Below are positions 24,501-38,466 of a DNA stretch of 64,000 nt, piece after piece. The notes beneath the pieces are model-generated. The model was not told where the DNA came from and made no database searches. It worked only from the letters and a program-made list of their open reading frames with translations. Position 1 is the first letter of the stretch, and the number at the start of each line of letters is the position of its first letter. The position numbers and the translations under genes were made by a program. The DNA is from Eonycteris spelaea (Eukaryota; Chordata; Mammalia; Chiroptera; Pteropodidae): contig PUFA01000027.1 of NCBI GenBank assembly GCA_003508835.1, positions 1,984,001 through 2,048,000 of the forward strand. The letters are read 5' to 3'.

Positions 24501-27500
24501 AGATTCCAAGAGTATTTTTTATTTATCTGTAAATCATCAGAGCTTAATACGCAGTAGGAACGCCATAAACAATTGTTGAATAAATAGATTCTTCAAGTCC
24601 TTATTTCTTTCTGTTTTCCTCCTTGCATTTGGTTCTTTTGCTTTGAGTTTCATGTTCTAATAGCATGTTTTTTATATTGACTTTAAATAGTAGGGGTTTT
24701 TTGCATTATTTATTTTCACATAACAGTAGAATGACATTTTAAAAAATATTCTTTTAATTATTTTTTCAAAATTTTATCAATCTCTGACATTACTGAATTA
24801 CAAAATGTCAACTAATATTGTGATTAGAAACTAAAAACATCAATTCTATGACAAGAAACCAGTATCTATAGCACTAGGGGTAGTTCCAATCTGGATATAT
24901 TTTAATTTTTTAATTGATAAAGTGAACTTCAAATGCCTTAATTTTTTTTGAATTAATTCTTTTCAATCACTTGGCATATGAAATGCAAATGTTAAATATT
25001 ACATGTTTTACATAAAGGTTAAATTCAGAGCCTCAGAAATTAAAGCAAGAAAGAAGTAGCTATAGGTTTTTTAGCCTTTTCTTTCTTGGACTGCTAGAAA
25101 AATCCTCATCTGTATCACACCACTTGTAATGAGGCTCTGCTAGCTTGTCTAAAGAAAAATGTAAATGGTAATTTTTCAGCACAGTCTAAAGTATAACTTG
25201 CTGAATTTTAGGCAAACAAAATATACTACAGATCATACTGTAAACTTTATGATCTGGTATTTTAATAGTTGGTAGTAAGAAACAAAGCTTTGGTAAATGA
25301 TTCAGTCTCAAGGCACAGTGTGCTAGGGGTATTTTATTCAAAGGAAGATATAAGCTATCCTTTATTTTGCACATCAGATGTTTTCTTTAGTTGTTACATT
25401 TGTTTTTCAGCTTTTTTTTTTTTTACCTGTTTGTCTTTTACTCATTTTGCTTGTTTTTCGTATCTTTTCTATAATAGAAAAATCATGCATAAAAACCTGA
25501 GACTTTAGACTGACAAACCACAATGCTTACGCTTAAGATAACAGAATGAAGAGGAAGACAACCATCCATCTAGATAATCTTATAGATAATCTTAGTATTG
25601 AGATAGCTGAAGTAGATAATTCATTCTGTCTGTGTGTGTGTGTGTGTCTGTGTGTGTGTGTGTGTGTTTGTTTCATAGCTTGATTTATCCGAGCACTTGG
25701 CAACTTTCATCTCAGGGTGGTTATATTAAAGTAGCTATCAAAATTATGTGAGGTGATTGAAAATGGGGTTTTTGTTTTGCTTTCCTTTGGGGTTTTTCTG
25801 GATAAATTCTGAAAGGAAAATATGTGCCAGCATGGATTATGTATAGTAGGTATACATAATAAAATTGTGGCACATAAACTTATTTTAACATCTTGATTTA
25901 CATTCAGTGATTTGATCTAAAAAATATTTCTTTTCCAGAAGAAGAGAACTTCTTTTAGAGTATGGAATTTTGTGGCATTTTCTTTTCTAAATCTGGTTAA
26001 TTTATTTTAATCAGATTACAATATATTTATTATTACTACTACTTTTATTATTTTGCTGACAAATACAAATATTTAAAAAATCTCTTTTTTGTCTTTTCAG
26101 TCTTCCAGTTAGCAGTTCTCTTACTTTTCTAACATGTCTCCATATTAGAGTCTCTCTATTAAAAGAGCTGGTATAGTTTGTCTTCTGACAGGACCTTAAC
26201 CGATATACAGAAACTATTAAATTCAGATATAGGATTATTAAAAAAAAAAAACAACTTTGCACCATAAAATATTTTAAGAAGAGTCATCATCAACAAGCAT
26301 TCATTAGCAAATTAAGAATTTCTTTCCTAGAAAGACCAGTAATTTCAAAATACTGTATTTACAATGCTTTTTGGTTAGTGACAACTTCGTACTTGGTTGG
26401 CTATAAGGTTTTTCTAACATGGGTTTATCAGATGAGAGCTGTTGTTTTCCCACTAGCTGGCCTTTAAGAACAACGTGTGAATAGTAGTATTGAGGAAGAA
26501 AATAACTGTATTTTTAAACACATTTTCTGTTGGATAAAAGACTGGTTATTTTAAGATGTTGGATGGTACTTCCATTTCCAGAATCATATTCATAACCCAT
26601 ACATAGATCATTAACAAATAACATAATCCCATACACTGAAGATTGATCAAGATATGTTTCTGTTTAGGTTTCTATTAGAAAACAAAAATCAAATCCCTGC
26701 TTTATTAAAAAGGAGGAAGGACGAAAAAGAACAACTCCCAGAATTAATACCTAGTTATTTGCAACTTATAACTTTTTTAGAAAATGAATGTGTTAACTAA
26801 CTTTTCATTTGATTAATAGATGTATTAAAGCAGTAGAAATGCTATAAATATGGAATTTTTATCATAATTTTAAACATTTACTAGATTTTTAGTAAAAGCA
26901 TTTTACTATGTGGCTATTATAAAAGAATGCAGCATGAGTGCTGTTTTTAGGAAAAGAACTGAATTGTATGCTCCTATAGTCCTTTCTTATTCCTAGGTTA
27001 TATATGTAGCTTAATTTTGTTTTTTTTTAGAACTAGAACTAGTTTTTAATAATTGGAAAAAATTAAGAACTGATTATTTATAGTTTCCTTAGAGAGATGT
27101 TATTAAAAAAATCTTTGAAATACAAGAAAACCTGCACAAGCTAAATATATAATTGCAAAATTTAATAATTGATATTTTGCTTTCCACCCACACAATAGTA
27201 CAGTATTTTCACTTTCCATTTTAGAATTTATGATACTGAGGTAACAACGCTTCTATTATTTATGCATACCTGTGTTGCATTTGTATCACCGTTTTTTCTG
27301 TAATTTGCCAAATAGATAACTGGATTGAGAAGAGAGATATGTTCTACTTTAAATATCTTTGGGTTTCTCTATCCCTTCCCTAAATGATTCAGTACAATTT
27401 TTGTTCTGTAATATTCCTTACCAGACTCTCTATCCCAACCTTAGCTATTTGTAAAACAAAGTATGCTGTTTTATGCTGTTTTAACTGTTCATAAAGAATT

Positions 27501-30500
27501 TGAGATTAAATTAAATAATATATATTTTATTATAAACCCATGGTTAATCTAAACATCTCATTTTTGCCTCATCCATTTGACATTATTGAACTTTTTAAAT
27601 GCCTCCAACCCTCTTTAAACTTTTTTAGTCATTTAAGCCAATGTACAGTAAAATGGCCAAAGGAAAAAGGTGACCTGTGCCAGTTTACGTGGGACTGGAA
27701 GGCTTTCCCCATGTGGAACTTTCTGTGTAAATCTGTGACAGTCCCAACCAAACTGGGAGGATCGGTTGTCATCCTAAAAGAAGACAAGAGATAGCAAGAG
27801 GAGTAGAGAATATTAATAGCTGAAATCTGCAGTTTATTACTGATACTGATTGTGTTTATCTTTGGCCACCTTGTGGATAACATGGTTTTAAAGTCTTTGT
27901 AAGACTGTAAAAGGATGCAGTTTTATTAAGCTTTTAAGATGTTCTTGAATAAGTCTTTTTTTCTGTTCACACATTTACCAATCTGTTCACACATTTTCTT
28001 TCATACTTCATCACAGGAAAGTTGTGAAAATTGAGAAGTTTATAAAATATTTCAATATTAACTAGGTTTTCAGATATGATAATGTACTGTGTATTGCAAT
28101 AGTTGAGTAAGAGGAAATCATTTCCAACTCTTAAACTTTTCTTTCTCAGCTAGAAGTAGGAGTGGTAAACAGTTATAAAGGCTAGTTTGAGATTGAGATG
28201 ATGTCCTTAGAAAGAAAACCTGAAGCAGAAGAACTGCCAAAGCACTAAATGTAGTGTGTAGGAGATAGTCTCTCATAGGGTGAAGTACCTGTCATTAGTG
28301 GCTCTTATCATTGTGAATGGTAATGTATTGATATTTGTCATGTTTCTCATGGATGAGAAAAATGCGCCTAAACAGTATAGTAAATCATAGGAAAACTTTG
28401 TACTTTCTCATCTCAAAGAATCTTACATGGGGTCAAATAACCAACATAGAACATTTAACTATCGTTTACAACACTTTTGTTTAACTGTTATAGGCAATGA
28501 TTCATGTGAATACCTTCTTTCAAGTGGCAGATTTCTTGGAGAGAAAGTTTGGCAACCTCACAGTTGTATGATGCATAAATACAAAATCAGGTAAGATTTC
28601 TTTGTTGTTTGTGGGTTTTTTGCTATGATAGATCATACTATCTAGTGGAGAGGGGTAGATGATACTTCTCAGAATGATGGTATAGAATTGCTGAAGGAGG
28701 TAAGATTGGGGGCGAGTCCAGGTTATGATTCTTGCCCAAAAGCATTAGAGAAAGAGCTTTGGCGACTTGCTTTATCTCATGTGAGAGATGAGTAGAGACC
28801 CGAGGAAATAGCCCTTAAGTGAAGGAAGGACCTGTTTTGGGACTGGGAACCACCTCATGGACTTGTTCAGAAATAATGGATTTAAAGCAAATATGGTTAG
28901 AGTACATCTTAAACACTTAATAAATGGGGTTTCTCATTGTTGAGAATCAGTTAATCATACTGGGACTGGTTGAACGAGCGTGACTGTATGTACAACAGTC
29001 CTGTGCTATTTTTTTCACAAACTGTGTGCTTCAAAATGCCAATATGCTAATTTTACTTATTTTAATTAATGTTTCTTTGTGATTTCAGTGAGGCAAAGAA
29101 CTGTCTTGTAGATAAACATATTGCATTTATTGGAGATTCCAGAATCCGTCAATTGTTTTATTCTTTTGTAAAAATAATTAATCCCCAATTCAAAGAAGAA
29201 GGAAATAAGGTAAAATTTGTTTATTCTTTTCATTAGGGTTTTGTTTTAGAAGTTGACCAATTGAGTAGCTTTAGGAGAAATGTGCATCTTCCTATTAATA
29301 CAAAGAACTATAAAAGTTTTCCTTTGCTGTGAGAAGCATGGAGGGGAAAAAGGGATGATTTTCTATAATTGGGAACATAAAAAAAAAAAAGATGTGGGTA
29401 AGGTGTTGATTGGCAAGCCTTTTATTAACTTAAACTTTTAGTTTTCAGAATAATAAATTCTTTCCATGAAAAACTTTTAAAAATTCCTTAGGGAAAAAAA
29501 AAGAGAGAGAAAAATATCCCTTATTCTCCTTTTAATATTTGCCATTTATTTTCAGTTTCTTTTTTTAAAAACGTGTTTTAACGTACAATTTTGTCTTGCT
29601 TCTTTCCCTACTACTTATTATAATTCACCATATTATTATATAATCAATGTAAGTATCTTCATGATGGCAATGTACTATTGAGTGGGTATAATGTAATTTT
29701 GTATAATCCTCCCTTTTTAAAAACTTTTTGTAGTTTTTTATTTTTTTTTATTTTACAATTTAAAAGAGGACATTTCAATGATATCTGTGTGAAAATTTTG
29801 CTTTTTAAATTATTTCCTTAGGGTGGGATCACTACAATGCAAATTTTAGATTAAAGTATACAGATACTTCAAAAATTATTGATTGTATTGCTAAACTTTC
29901 AATTTATACTGTAAGCAGTGTACATCAGGGCCTAATTTTCTGCAGCCTTGCTGGTACTAGGCAGTCATGCTATATAATTAAAACAACAGTGTAACAACAA
30001 ATTTGTGCTCTTTTTATAGAAAATTTCTTATTTTAAAAATATGTCTTCTTGGTAAGCATTCTTCTAGCAGAATAAACAAAAGCTAACACACACATATATT
30101 TTTAAAAACTAACAAATATGAAGATATCTATATATGTTTGTTGATAATTAATTTTTTAAATTATATAATCCTTCTGTTTATTCATTTTTAAGTGATCCAA
30201 GGTTCTAATCCCTGTCTTCAACTGCATATGATTGGAGTAGGGGAATGGCAAGGAGAGAAGAGTGAAGCACAAGAAAGTTGAGAATTGTAGGGGGAATAGC
30301 TCATGAATTTATGATGAAAATCTGCCTGCACATCACCTTGCCCTGTAGTAAGGAGCTGAAAAATTAGGGACTTCACAAGTAAGTAGGTAGGCACGTAGTG
30401 ATGATGGTAGTGGATACTAAAGTCTTAGGAACTATTCCTTGTGAGTCCTTAGAATATTAGATGTTTTGTCGTCTAGGAAAGAGTACTATAGATTTTAAAG

Positions 30501-33500
30501 CTGAACAATGGAAAATAATAAAGTCAACTTTTCAATGTTTAGTATCTATAAATGTAGTTTCGACTTGTATTTATACACATAAAATTATACAGATAGTTGA
30601 AACTAATGACATGAAATTATCACAGTTCAAAGTAAAAAAACTTTAGTAAACTTATAAAAAGTAGAGAGATTTCTGATTTCAAAGAAACAATTTTTAAATT
30701 TCTAGGCTTAGAAATATTCAATATTTATATTAAATATAAATATTATATTTCTGAAAATTGTAATAATAGATTTGTTCGTTGAAAAAAGCTTTAATGGTTT
30801 AGTCTACGGCCAAAAGTAGGTACAATATAAGACATTGTTTCTGAGCCCTAGTCATAACACCTAGGTTTCCAATTTTTATTTTCTAGATGTGTACAGTTAT
30901 CCCACAATTATCAAGCAAGATACCTTTAAATTTACATGCATTTAATAAAGAAACAAGACAGCTTGTCATGGTCTTAAAGGGATAGTTAATGACAAACTTT
31001 AATTCATACTGCTAGTGGAACATTTAGGAAATTATGTTTTAGTTCTCTTGTCTCTGAATAATTTGAGGATCAGGATTGTGTATTATTATTTTTTAAAAAT
31101 ACATTTTTGTGCCTACTATAGTCTGGCATATTATAAAAGCTGATTATTATTATTTTTTAAACTTGGTATGGGTTTGTTTGGGTGGAATAGGAGTACTGCA
31201 GTAATTCTTTGAATTTGTTTCTTTTCTATATTGAGGCAAATTTTTTTAGAAAAGAAGCTTTAAAGTAGGACTTTTTTCAAACTATATTTTATGGAAGACT
31301 AATTCTGTGTGAAGCTCTGGTCAAATAAGTTTGACAGAGCTGGATATCATATCCCTCTCTTAGATGGTATTAATTTAGGCTAGGATATTAAAAACTTGAG
31401 AAGTCTTGCAGTAAAGGAACCTGTTTGTTTTACTTTCAGCCAGCAGGCAAGCTAGGTACTCTAGGGCTCCTACATCAAACCACCTAGGTCTACATCTAGA
31501 TTAAAATACTTGATGTATTTCTAGGAAATACTTTGAGGAAATGGGAGACACTCCCCCAAAAGGGACAAACCATGAGGCAAAACCAGAGATGAGAACAATA
31601 ACAGTAGGCATACAGTAGGGATTCAGGTTGCCCTGAAGCCAGATGCCAATAACCATAATGCTCTATATGTAAAAAACTAAACTTTGGACCAGCATATTTC
31701 TCAGTAGTAATATTGGAAACCAGAGGACAATAATATAATAGCTTTAATGTTCTGAGAGAAAGTAAGTTTCAACCTAGAATTGTACACCTAGCGTGAAAAT
31801 TTCTCTATTCTTGAAATGTAGGACATTTTCAGATAAACAAAAACTATGAGGGTTTATTGTCACATAGACTTATACTAAAGGATTTTCTGAAGGATAAACT
31901 TCAGGAAGGGGTAAAATAAGAAAAAATCTGAAATATAAATGAACAATGGTTAAAGAAAATAGTAAATGTATATGTAAATATAAACAGTCCCTGTATAAAA
32001 TATATAATGGCTTTTTACACTTTATAAAAAGACTGTACTAAAGAACTGGCCAATAATAGGATATAAGTCAGAGGGAAATTATCACAAAGTATTCTAATGT
32101 CCTCCTTACTCTTTAAAGTGTTATCTTACTGTAGAACTTAAAGACGCATAATAAAACTTCAAGGGCGAGGATTAAAAATATAGAATTAGGATGCGTAAAT
32201 TTTAAAACAGATGAAGAAAAAAAAGTAAACAAAACCAAATTTACTTAATGCCAGATATGTTTTATACACACATGCACACACACATCCATACCCATATGTA
32301 CACGTGCATATATATACACAAAACAATTTATATGTACATGCAAAACATTGGTGTTTACATATATGTATATAAAAATATGTATGTGTGAAGGAGCTATAAA
32401 CCAAAAAGTAAGATAGTGGAAACATTTAGGATCAAAATAAGTAGAAGTAGTTTAAACTTGTCAGCTAAGCACAGATTTTCAGATTGATTTTAAAAGAACT
32501 TTCAGCTGCTTAAAAAGACATACCTTAAAATAAATTTTAAGGCAAAAAGTGTTATCAGGGATATAGATAATTTTAATGATGAAAAGTTCAAATTACTAAG
32601 ATTTTTAAACTTGTAAGCATTTAATAATTAGTCTTAAAATGTATAAAAGAAAAATTAAGGTGATTACATGAGAAGTCGACAAAATCCCCATCATAGTAGG
32701 AGAGCTGCACTGCTCACATTACTGAGAGGACAAGTAAATAAAAGTAGTGAACGCACAGTAGACTGTTAACATGATGACTGTACAGACTTACAGCACAGTA
32801 CTTAAAAGAATATACCAATAATCAGAGGATACATTTTTTCAAAGCACACATGAATGTTTGGTTTTTAGTTTTCTGTTTTGTTTTGTTTTTTACCACATTT
32901 TGGGCCATTAAGCAGGTTTCAAAAACACCAGAACCAGTATCATTGTTTCTCTATTTGGTAAGTTCCTTTATATTCTTAACTTAACCTGACAAAAATTCTA
33001 GAAGCCTGCAGTAAATGTTCTTAGTGGTGAAATATTAGACACATTTCCATTAAACTCAGGAAGAAGACAAGGATTTTCAAATTTAGCTTCTATTAAACAT
33101 TGTATTGGAAGTCCATAGCCAAAGAAAGATAATTTGAAGATGTAAGAATTCTAAAGAAATAAATTCAGGATTTCATATGATATAATTATCCACATGGAAA
33201 ACCCTAAAAAATCTATAGAAAATTTGTTAGATATAAAAATTTTAAGATGGCTGATTATAAAGATGAATATTCAAAAATTAATTCTAGTAACTCAATAAAT
33301 TTATTAAAAATTAATTTTATATCAACTTACCAAGAATATAGAGTTTAGAAGCACTGTTTAAAATATACTGTAGCAACAAAAACCATATAATGTCTAGGAA
33401 TAAACCTAGCAAGTGTGCAAGATCTGTATGCAGAAAAAAAATCATAAAATTTTATTCAAAAACAATTTAAAATTATATAGTTAAACGGAAGATTTATACT

Positions 33501-36500
33501 ATATTCTGGAATGGGAAAACTCAATATTGTAAAGATGTCAGTTATTCTCAACTTGATCTATAAGTTCAACATAATTAAAATCGTAATAGGGTTGTTGTGG
33601 AACTTTACCAGTTGATTCTAAATTTATATGGAAGAGCAGTGGACCAAGAATAACCATGACAAATATGAAAAACCAGATGTTCTCTAATATCAAGACTTAT
33701 TTTAACTGTATTAATTAAGACAGTGTGGTATTGATAGAGCTAAACAAAGAAACCAAAGGAGCAGAATATAGAGTTCTAAAATAGATACATGTATATACAA
33801 AACCTTAAAAGTAGCAGATACGCCACTAAAGATCCCTGGGGAAAGGAAAGTCTATTAAATTAGTGATAGTGAGGCAACTGGTTATGTATATGGGAAAAAA
33901 CTAAAATTGGACCCCTACCATATACTACCAAGTAAAATCATTTCTAGATAAATTTAGACTTAAATGTGGAAGCCACAACTTCGAAACTTTTAGAAAACAA
34001 ATGTAGGAGAATATCTTTATTACCTCAAGTAAGTGAAAGTTTCTTAATAAGAAACAAAAAGTACTAAACATAAAAGATAAACTTACATACTTAAGATTAA
34101 GACCATTTATTCATTAAAAAGTACCTTAAAGAAAAAAGACTAGCATAAACTGAAAGAAGGTATTTGTAACATATTTAAGAGATATAAAAACCAGAAATTA
34201 GTAAAAATGACGGCCCACCAGAGAGCAGAGGGGAAAAACATGACCAGGCATTTCACAAAAGAGACAAATCCCAGTATAAATCTAAAAGATATTTAACTTT
34301 ATTAGTAATCGGATAAAGGCAAATTAAACCATAACAAGGTACTATGTTATACCTACTTTAATGGCAAAAATTAAATTTGACAATGGCAAAATATCTGATC
34401 TGACAAGCTATGTTAGAGAGACTGTTTCATAAACTGTTGGTGAGAGTATGAATTGTGACAAACACTTGAGAAAATCATTTGTATTAGGCGAGGATGAATA
34501 TTTGTATAGAACCTTTAGAACTATTTAAAGAAACTCGTACACATATGCTAAGTGACATATACAAGAAGGTAACTGTGAATGCTGTTTATAATCTGGATTT
34601 GGTCCCTTGTATCACTGACCTACACTACAAAAATAATAAATGTAATATTTGATAGATAAGTTTTTAAAGGCCAGAGAATGTTCTAGATTAAATGAGACTA
34701 AAGAGACATGGTAATTAAATGTAATACCTGCTTTTAATTAAATTCTACATTAAAATATAGGAACTATAGAGAAAACATCAGGAAATTGGGGAAACTTGAA
34801 CATAGCTGTATATTAGATATTATCACTTTCAAATTTCTTCGGTGGGGTTATATTGTTGAAGTTATGTAAGAGAACATCCATATTATTAGGAGATATATGC
34901 TTAAGTCTTCAGGGGTGAAATCTTAGGATATCTGCAGTTTACTTTCATGTGGTTTACCAAAGGGTGTTTGTATGTTCGTTATAATTTTGTCAGATTTGCC
35001 AACTTTGCTGTAAGTTTGAAATTTTTCAAAATTAAAAGTTGGAGAGTTAACACTAAACATATTATTTAAGGATGCATATATATGTAACAAAACTATATAA
35101 TAGAAAGGATATAAACAAAATTTAAGACAGTGGTTTCTTTAAGAGGAGAGGTCCACATAAGTCATTCAGTGCATTGGTAATGCTCTGATTTGTGCCATGG
35201 ATTCATTAGTGCTTAATATATTTTTACTGTGCTTTATGACTTACATATATGTGGCATATTCTTTTATATATATCATGTCACATTAAAACAATAAGAAGAA
35301 AGAAGTTGAATTAACTGAGCTATGCAAAAAGAGGAGAAATAAAGTTCATGCCATTTTTCTGAGAAAGAATTTTAACAAGGTCGAGATGGGGTAGAAGGAG
35401 GAAACGTTTGTGTGATTTTGTCTGACCCAGTATTTCCCAGACTTACTTCACCAAGGATAGTCTTTTCATATAACATACTTAAAAGTTCCATTGAATTATG
35501 GTACCAAGAGTTTTTTCAGGAAATGATACTTCAGCAGGACTAACAAGAATTTTAAAAATTAGCTTGTTGATAAAAGCAAAATTTATTTAACGGATATAAA
35601 AATAAATACTGTCATGTTAAATTAATGAAAACATTTTTAACCTTGGCTTTAGAAAGAGAATTAGCTTATTGACCATTCTATCCTGTAACCCCACCTTGGG
35701 TTTTAACTCTGAAAGATGTCTCTTCTTTATATGGAACACTTGGTTATAAGAAGTTGTCTCCAGATTTTAGTTTTTTTCTACAACTGGACTTTTTATGTAC
35801 TGTCTTCAAAGTGAAACCTATAATAACCTAGAATCGTACATGTCTATTCCTGTTCAGACGTTTATGGACCTATGCTCATATTGGTGAGAATGGATTGGAT
35901 GTTGCTGCAGCAACAAAGCACTCTAAAATCTTAACAGAAATTCATTTCTCACTCAGCACTGCATGTCCCAGATGGGTTAAGAGGCTTTGCTCCACACAGT
36001 CATGCAAGATTCTTGCTGTTGGAATTTTTACCATCTTCTAGTTGTACTGTTTGGAACATTTAGATTTTCAGTGTCTGCACCACATTAAGCCAGACGAGGA
36101 ATTGCCCTGGGAAATTCAGCCCAGAAGTAACCCACATTATGTATAGCCACAATACTTTGGCCAGAACTAATCATGTTATCTTAACTGGAAAGGACTCAGG
36201 AAATGTAGGGGAACAATTCGTTTCTGCCATAAATAATAGTAGGACTAAATCGAAATCATGGCAATCTTGGCAAAAAGATAATTTATATAGGTATGCTCAC
36301 GTATCTGCTTGTTTGTTGAGGTTTTATCTTTGAACTACATCTTAGACATTGAAAGTCACATGTAAACCATTTAACTCTACTGTCACTTTTTGGTATTTTA
36401 TGCAGGTCTTTTCCTCTTTGGGTTGAATATAGATAATTGAAATATGATCCATAAATGAATCAAAAAAAAGGAGCTAAAGGGAGAATTATTTACATAAAAT

Positions 36501-38407
36501 TTATATGTTAATATTTCTGTTTTCTCATTCTCTTTATGGCAGCATGAAAACATTCCTTTTGAAGACAAGATTTCATCAGTTAAAGTGGTAAGTTCATATA
36601 ATAGTAAGCTAAATGTTATAATGGTGAAACAATATTCATTGTTAATTTATTTACAGATCAGCTAATGCTTTGTAGATACTAAATATATTTCAATGTGTTG
36701 AGAGTAGATTAGAATAGTAAAGTAATTGAATAAATGTTTGTGTGTACTGTTTTTGTGTAATAAAATAGAAAATTCAAAATCAGTATGTATTCAGGATAAA
36801 TGGCCATAAGAGAATATGTGAATTTTCTGAATTCCCAGTCACAGTGACTTCTCTTAGATACTGAGAATACAGTAAGGATCAAGACAAAAATATCCTAGAC
36901 TAATGGAACTTCCAAGTCATAATAGTTCTCTACATACAAGTAAATGTGGGATAAGAGTAGCAAAAAGGAAAAAGTGGGGCATTAGGAATGTACATAGCAG
37001 GAAATTAAAAGTAGTTTTCCTCCTTGAGGAAGTGATGGCTTAACTGAGGCCTCAAAAATTAGTAGGAGCTAGTCAGGTTCAGTGGAAGAATGTATGAGCA
37101 CTTTAGACAGAAGGAACAGTGCAAATTCCTGGAGAAAGGAGCACAGAAAGCATTTTAGGAGCTGAAGGAGAACCAAAAGGTACTTAAAGCAAGGAAGGAG
37201 GTGGCAGGAGAAAAGACAGAATGCCTCACAGAGGCCAGATCCTGTACCTTAGCAATTTTAAGGACTTGAATTCATTCTGAGGGCAATTGAAATATCTTGA
37301 ATACTTAAGCAGGTATGTGGCAGGATCACATTTCAGATTTTTAAAAGATTACTCTCATTAAAATGTATAAAGTAGTTCAGAAGAAAGCAAAAATGGATAT
37401 AAGAACTATTGTGCAACTCTTGCAAATTGAGATGAGAGATGAAGATTTCATAAAGAAGGTGATGTCTTTGAAATACTCAGTAAGAGATACATTGATGTTT
37501 ATTTTGAATGGTGAGTATAACAGTTTCTTTGACTCTTTCTTTTCCTAATGTCTCTTAGGATTTTCTGTGGCATCCAGAAGTTAATGGTTCTATGAAACAG
37601 TGTATCAAGGTGTGGACTGAGGTCTGTATTTGAAAATGTAGGCCTTTCTGGTTTTATGAAACCAAATTTTAAAAGCTCATATGCATCCGTTATTTTTCTC
37701 CCCTTCCTCACCTGTCCCCTCTCCTGTACTTTATACATCGTTCTTGATAGCAACTAAGCTGTGCTGGATTGATTCTATCACTTTACTGAGAAGAGAACAT
37801 ATTTTGATCCGGTATCTCTGATATCACTATTTTAACACTAAGGTAATTGTGCTTATACGACACTTTCCAGACTTAAAATTTCCTGTTATTGCTGTATCTC
37901 ATTTAATTCAAACCCAAGTAATCTTTCAAGCACAGTACACATTCCCTTGAGCATTTTTCCACTTTGTCCCTTAAACTCATGTTCAGATACTTCAGGAAAC
38001 TTTTTTTTTTTAATTTTCTTTTATCTTTACATTTGTGACATAAAAGTTGAGACTGGAATGTTTTGGCTTATAATGTTCAGAGATAAATTATATATAAAGG
38101 CAAGCATGTTACTAAGATCAGAAAACCCCTACGTTCCCGCAAGCCCACTTTAGAATTTCTGTGGTAGTCTCCAGATAGCTCCTCGTCAGTCCTTTAGTTA
38201 AACATGTATTCTTTCCACGAGAGGTTTGCATTTGGGATGGATAAAACAATGTTCAATTTTGTTGACCTTATTTCGTTTAATTACTTGTACTACAGTGGTG
38301 TTTTTCTTTTCTTCTTTTCACAGTAAATGTTTAGGACTGTAACTACTTCATACACCAAATAAGTTTTTTAGGATCTGGTGGGAACTTAGTCAACATTTCT
38401 AACTTTA

Positions 38408-38466
<59 letters not shown>

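Larger units (their letters stand above)
22001..28493 (+). other. CASD1: CASD1 intron 1 beyond the CpG island
   Basis: No additional exon could be supported. It contains a split MIR (23660-24035), an L2 end (24485-24600) and a TG microsatellite (25628-25669). Around 27640-27780 lies a block that may be an unnamed ancient repeat (cagtccc...accaaactggga). Confidence 0.6.
29210..36542 (+). other. CASD1: CASD1 intron 3
   Basis: This is the longest intron in the window at 7.3 kb. The first 1.8 kb is AT-rich unassigned DNA; the rest is largely L1 sequence. An unnamed ancient repeat lies at about 35885-36130 (gcaacaaagcactctaaaat, then ttctcactcagcactgc). No extra exon is supported. Confidence 0.6.

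Noticed and set aside
37363..37548. A possible extra exon just before exon 5
   Set aside because: The open frame sits at the end of an ancient repeat, and adding it would break the known exon 4 to exon 5 junction.
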